From Spirochaetales bacterium (lineage in GTDB: Bacteria; Spirochaetota; Spirochaetia; SZUA-6; DRHE01): DNA of 14,847 nucleotides. Position numbers and translations under genes: made by a program. Position 1 is the stretch's first letter; every line of letters begins with the position of its first letter. This document shows, piece by piece, positions 13,636 to 14,847 of the stretch. The stretch covers positions 1 to 14,847 of the forward strand of contig JAFGFV010000128.1 of NCBI GenBank assembly GCA_016930895.1, read 5' to 3'. The notes beneath the pieces are model-generated. The model was not told the origin of the DNA, searched no databases, and saw only the letters and a list, made by a program, of their open reading frames with translations.

Positions 13636-13658
13636 TGCTCTCGGACTGGAGAGACCCG

Positions 13659-14582
13659 ATGAAGGCAGAAATCGTGCTGTGGCTGATCGCGGGAGGCCTT
13701 TTGTGCGCCCACCCCGCCCTCGCCCAGTCCGGCAGCGGCGCCGGGATGGGGGCGGGGACTTCCCCCTCCAGCACCACGGCCGGCGCCCCGACCCAGCAGG
13801 CCGTTCCGGAGGGGCCGCCGATCTCGGTGGCGGCGGAAAGCGTGCAGTTTCGCACCATCTCGGTGGGCGGGCGGCTGCGCCCGGCCAGTCGGATCGTGCA
13901 CCAGGCCCCGACGGCCGGGATCGTGGCCTCGGTGGAGGTCTCGGTGGGACAGCTGGTACGGGCGGGGCAGCCGCTGTTCAGCATCCGCCGCCGCGACGAC
14001 GTGAACAACCTGTACAAGCCCACCGTGGTGACGGCGCGGATCGGCGGCCGGGTGGCGGAGGTGCCGATCGACCTGCATGACGAAATCTCCACCGGGGCGG
14101 AAGGGGTAGTGGTCATCGGCACCGAGAGCTACGCCCTCGAAGCGGCGATCAGTGACAAGGATGCCTTCAAGGTCGAGGTGGGCCAGGGGATCGCGGGGCG
14201 GACCGCCGGGGGTACCCTCCTGAACGGGGTCCTGACCAGCCGTTCCCAGGAGCCGGACTACCAGACCGGGCTCTTTACCCTGACCTTCGAGTTCCCCAAC
14301 AGCCAGCGAACCTATATCGGAGAGTTCGTGCTCATCGAGCTGCCCGTGGACCGTTCCCGGGGGCTGTTCGTCCGCCGCGAGCTGGTGGTGCGCCGGTACG
14401 GCAGCTACTACCTGTGGGTGGTGGATCCCGAGGGCCGCCTGGAGGCCCGGGAAGTGACTCTCGGGCCGACCTACGGGAATCTGGTGCGGATCGACCAGGG
14501 GCTGGAAGCCGGCGAACGCTATCTGAACCGCCTGACCGGTCGGGAGCGCGAGGGTGCCCAGGTCGTCGACCCCGGAGCCTAG
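13659..14582 (+). CDS. RND efflux periplasmic adaptor (membrane fusion protein) without alpha-helical hairpin
   Basis: The 307-residue protein begins with a signal peptide (residues 1-22, cleavage after PALA). Cys16 lies in LLC, not a proper lipobox, so it is probably not a lipoprotein. A Ser/Gly/Thr/Pro linker (23-50) follows. The lipoyl domain is in two halves: QAPTAGIVASVEVSVGQLVR to LFSI (about 82-109) and VVTARIGGRVAEVPIDLHD to VVVIG (about 123-148). In typical adaptors these are separated by a long coiled-coil hairpin reaching TolC; here only about a dozen residues (RRRDDVNNLYKP) link them. A beta-barrel domain (ALEAAISDKDAFKVEVGQ onwards) and a membrane-proximal domain (VVRRYGSYYLWVVDPEGRLEAREVTLG) complete the fold. 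Borrelia BesA is a known hairpin-less adaptor. The ATG at 13659 has GGAGAGA upstream. The transporter gene starts one base after the stop. The exported substrate is unknown. Confidence 0.88.
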   Translation: MKAEIVLWLIAGGLLCAHPALAQSGSGAGMGAGTSPSSTTAGAPTQQAVPEGPPISVAAESVQFRTISVGGRLRPASRIVHQAPTAGIVASVEVSVGQLVRAGQPLFSIRRRDDVNNLYKPTVVTARIGGRVAEVPIDLHDEISTGAEGVVVIGTESYALEAAISDKDAFKVEVGQGIAGRTAGGTLLNGVLTSRSQEPDYQTGLFTLTFEFPNSQRTYIGEFVLIELPVDRSRGLFVRRELVVRRYGSYYLWVVDPEGRLEAREVTLGPTYGNLVRIDQGLEAGERYLNRLTGREREGAQVVDPGA

Positions 14583-14583
14583 C

Positions 14584-14847
14584 GTGCTGACCGGGATCTT
14601 CAAGAAGAAGGTCGGATTCCTCCTTCTCGTGGTCGTGCTGTGCCTGGCCGGGGGCCTGCTGGTCACCCAGCTGCCGATCCAGCTGTATCCCCAGACCCAG
14701 AGACCCAGGGTCCGTGCCACCATCAATCACTACGGGATCTCGGCGGTGGACTTCGCGGATGAATACGCGGAGGAGATCGAAAGCCAGCTCCTGGCCATCA
14801 CCGGGGTGGACCTGCTGGAGGTGGAGTACGAGAACGACCGCAGCTCC
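14584..14847 (+). CDS. RND-family inner-membrane efflux transporter, 5' part, cut by window end
   Basis: The first 88 codons are present. The GTG start at 14584 lies one base after the adaptor stop and has GGAG (14574-14577) six bases upstream. The N-terminus has a short basic segment (FKKK) and then the first membrane helix (VGFLLLVVVLCLAGGLLV). The periplasmic entry LPIQLYPQTQRPRVRATINHYGISAVDFADEY, then IESQLLAITGVDLLEVE, matches the start of AcrB-type proton-driven pumps, which usually read LPIaqyP.i.pP.v.V.a.yPGAsa..ve..vt.pIE..l..i.Gv. Here the usual YPGA is YGIS, so it is a somewhat divergent member. Such pumps work as trimers with an adaptor and an outer-membrane channel. No channel gene is visible in the window; one may lie beyond the edge. 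Confidence 0.93.
   Translation, partial: MLTGIFKKKVGFLLLVVVLCLAGGLLVTQLPIQLYPQTQRPRVRATINHYGISAVDFADEYAEEIESQLLAITGVDLLEVEYENDRSS

Overview
This is a GC-rich (about two-thirds G+C by eye), gene-dense stretch of a Gram-negative bacterial chromosome. It carries periplasmic and outer-membrane proteins with signal peptides, an RND efflux pair and peptidoglycan synthesis genes. No single gene names the organism. The RND adaptor has no alpha-helical hairpin, like the Borrelia adaptor BesA. Together with a small outer-membrane barrel of a type common in treponemes and relatives, this makes a high-GC free-living spirochaete my best guess. Another GC-rich Gram-negative lineage remains possible. I see no IS element, phage gene, CRISPR array, tRNA or rRNA, and no gap between genes exceeds about 210 bases.

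Region 1 (1-700, + strand) holds the 3' end of a CoA-binding/acyl-CoA synthetase-like gene and a small DsrE-family protein. A strong hairpin (666-698) separates them from the convergent genes that follow.

Region 2 (701-6645, - strand) reads right to left as murE, a 756-residue exported beta-propeller protein of unknown function, a D-alanine--D-alanine ligase gene and an HDOD-domain gene. murE and the propeller gene overlap by ATGA, and ddl follows after 46 bases, so the first three look like one cell-wall transcription unit. A candidate murE promoter lies at 6617-6645. The HDOD gene may also have its own promoter.

Region 3 (6739-9212) has a family B DNA polymerase (Pol II type, polB) running rightwards, divergent from murE. 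It ends at GC-rich hairpins shared with a convergent small outer-membrane protein gene (9241-9735, - strand).

Region 4 (9736-13612) starts with a 209-base divergent intergenic region carrying two good promoters and several repeats. It continues with a divergent class I xylose-isomerase-like gene, then polX (family X polymerase with PHP domain) and nth (endonuclease III). The last two overlap by 41 bases and form a base-excision-repair pair. A rho-independent terminator closes this block.

Region 5 (13607-14847) is an RND efflux operon: its promoter overlaps the preceding terminator, followed by a hairpin-less periplasmic adaptor and the first 88 codons of the inner-membrane RND transporter, which is cut by the window end.

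Most of the content is housekeeping: wall synthesis, replication/repair and efflux. The parts that merit a second look are the xylose-isomerase homologue with substituted metal ligands, the unknown propeller protein coupled to murE/ddl, the hairpin-less adaptor, and the repeat-rich intergenic regions. I did not find convincing evidence of a new multi-gene system.
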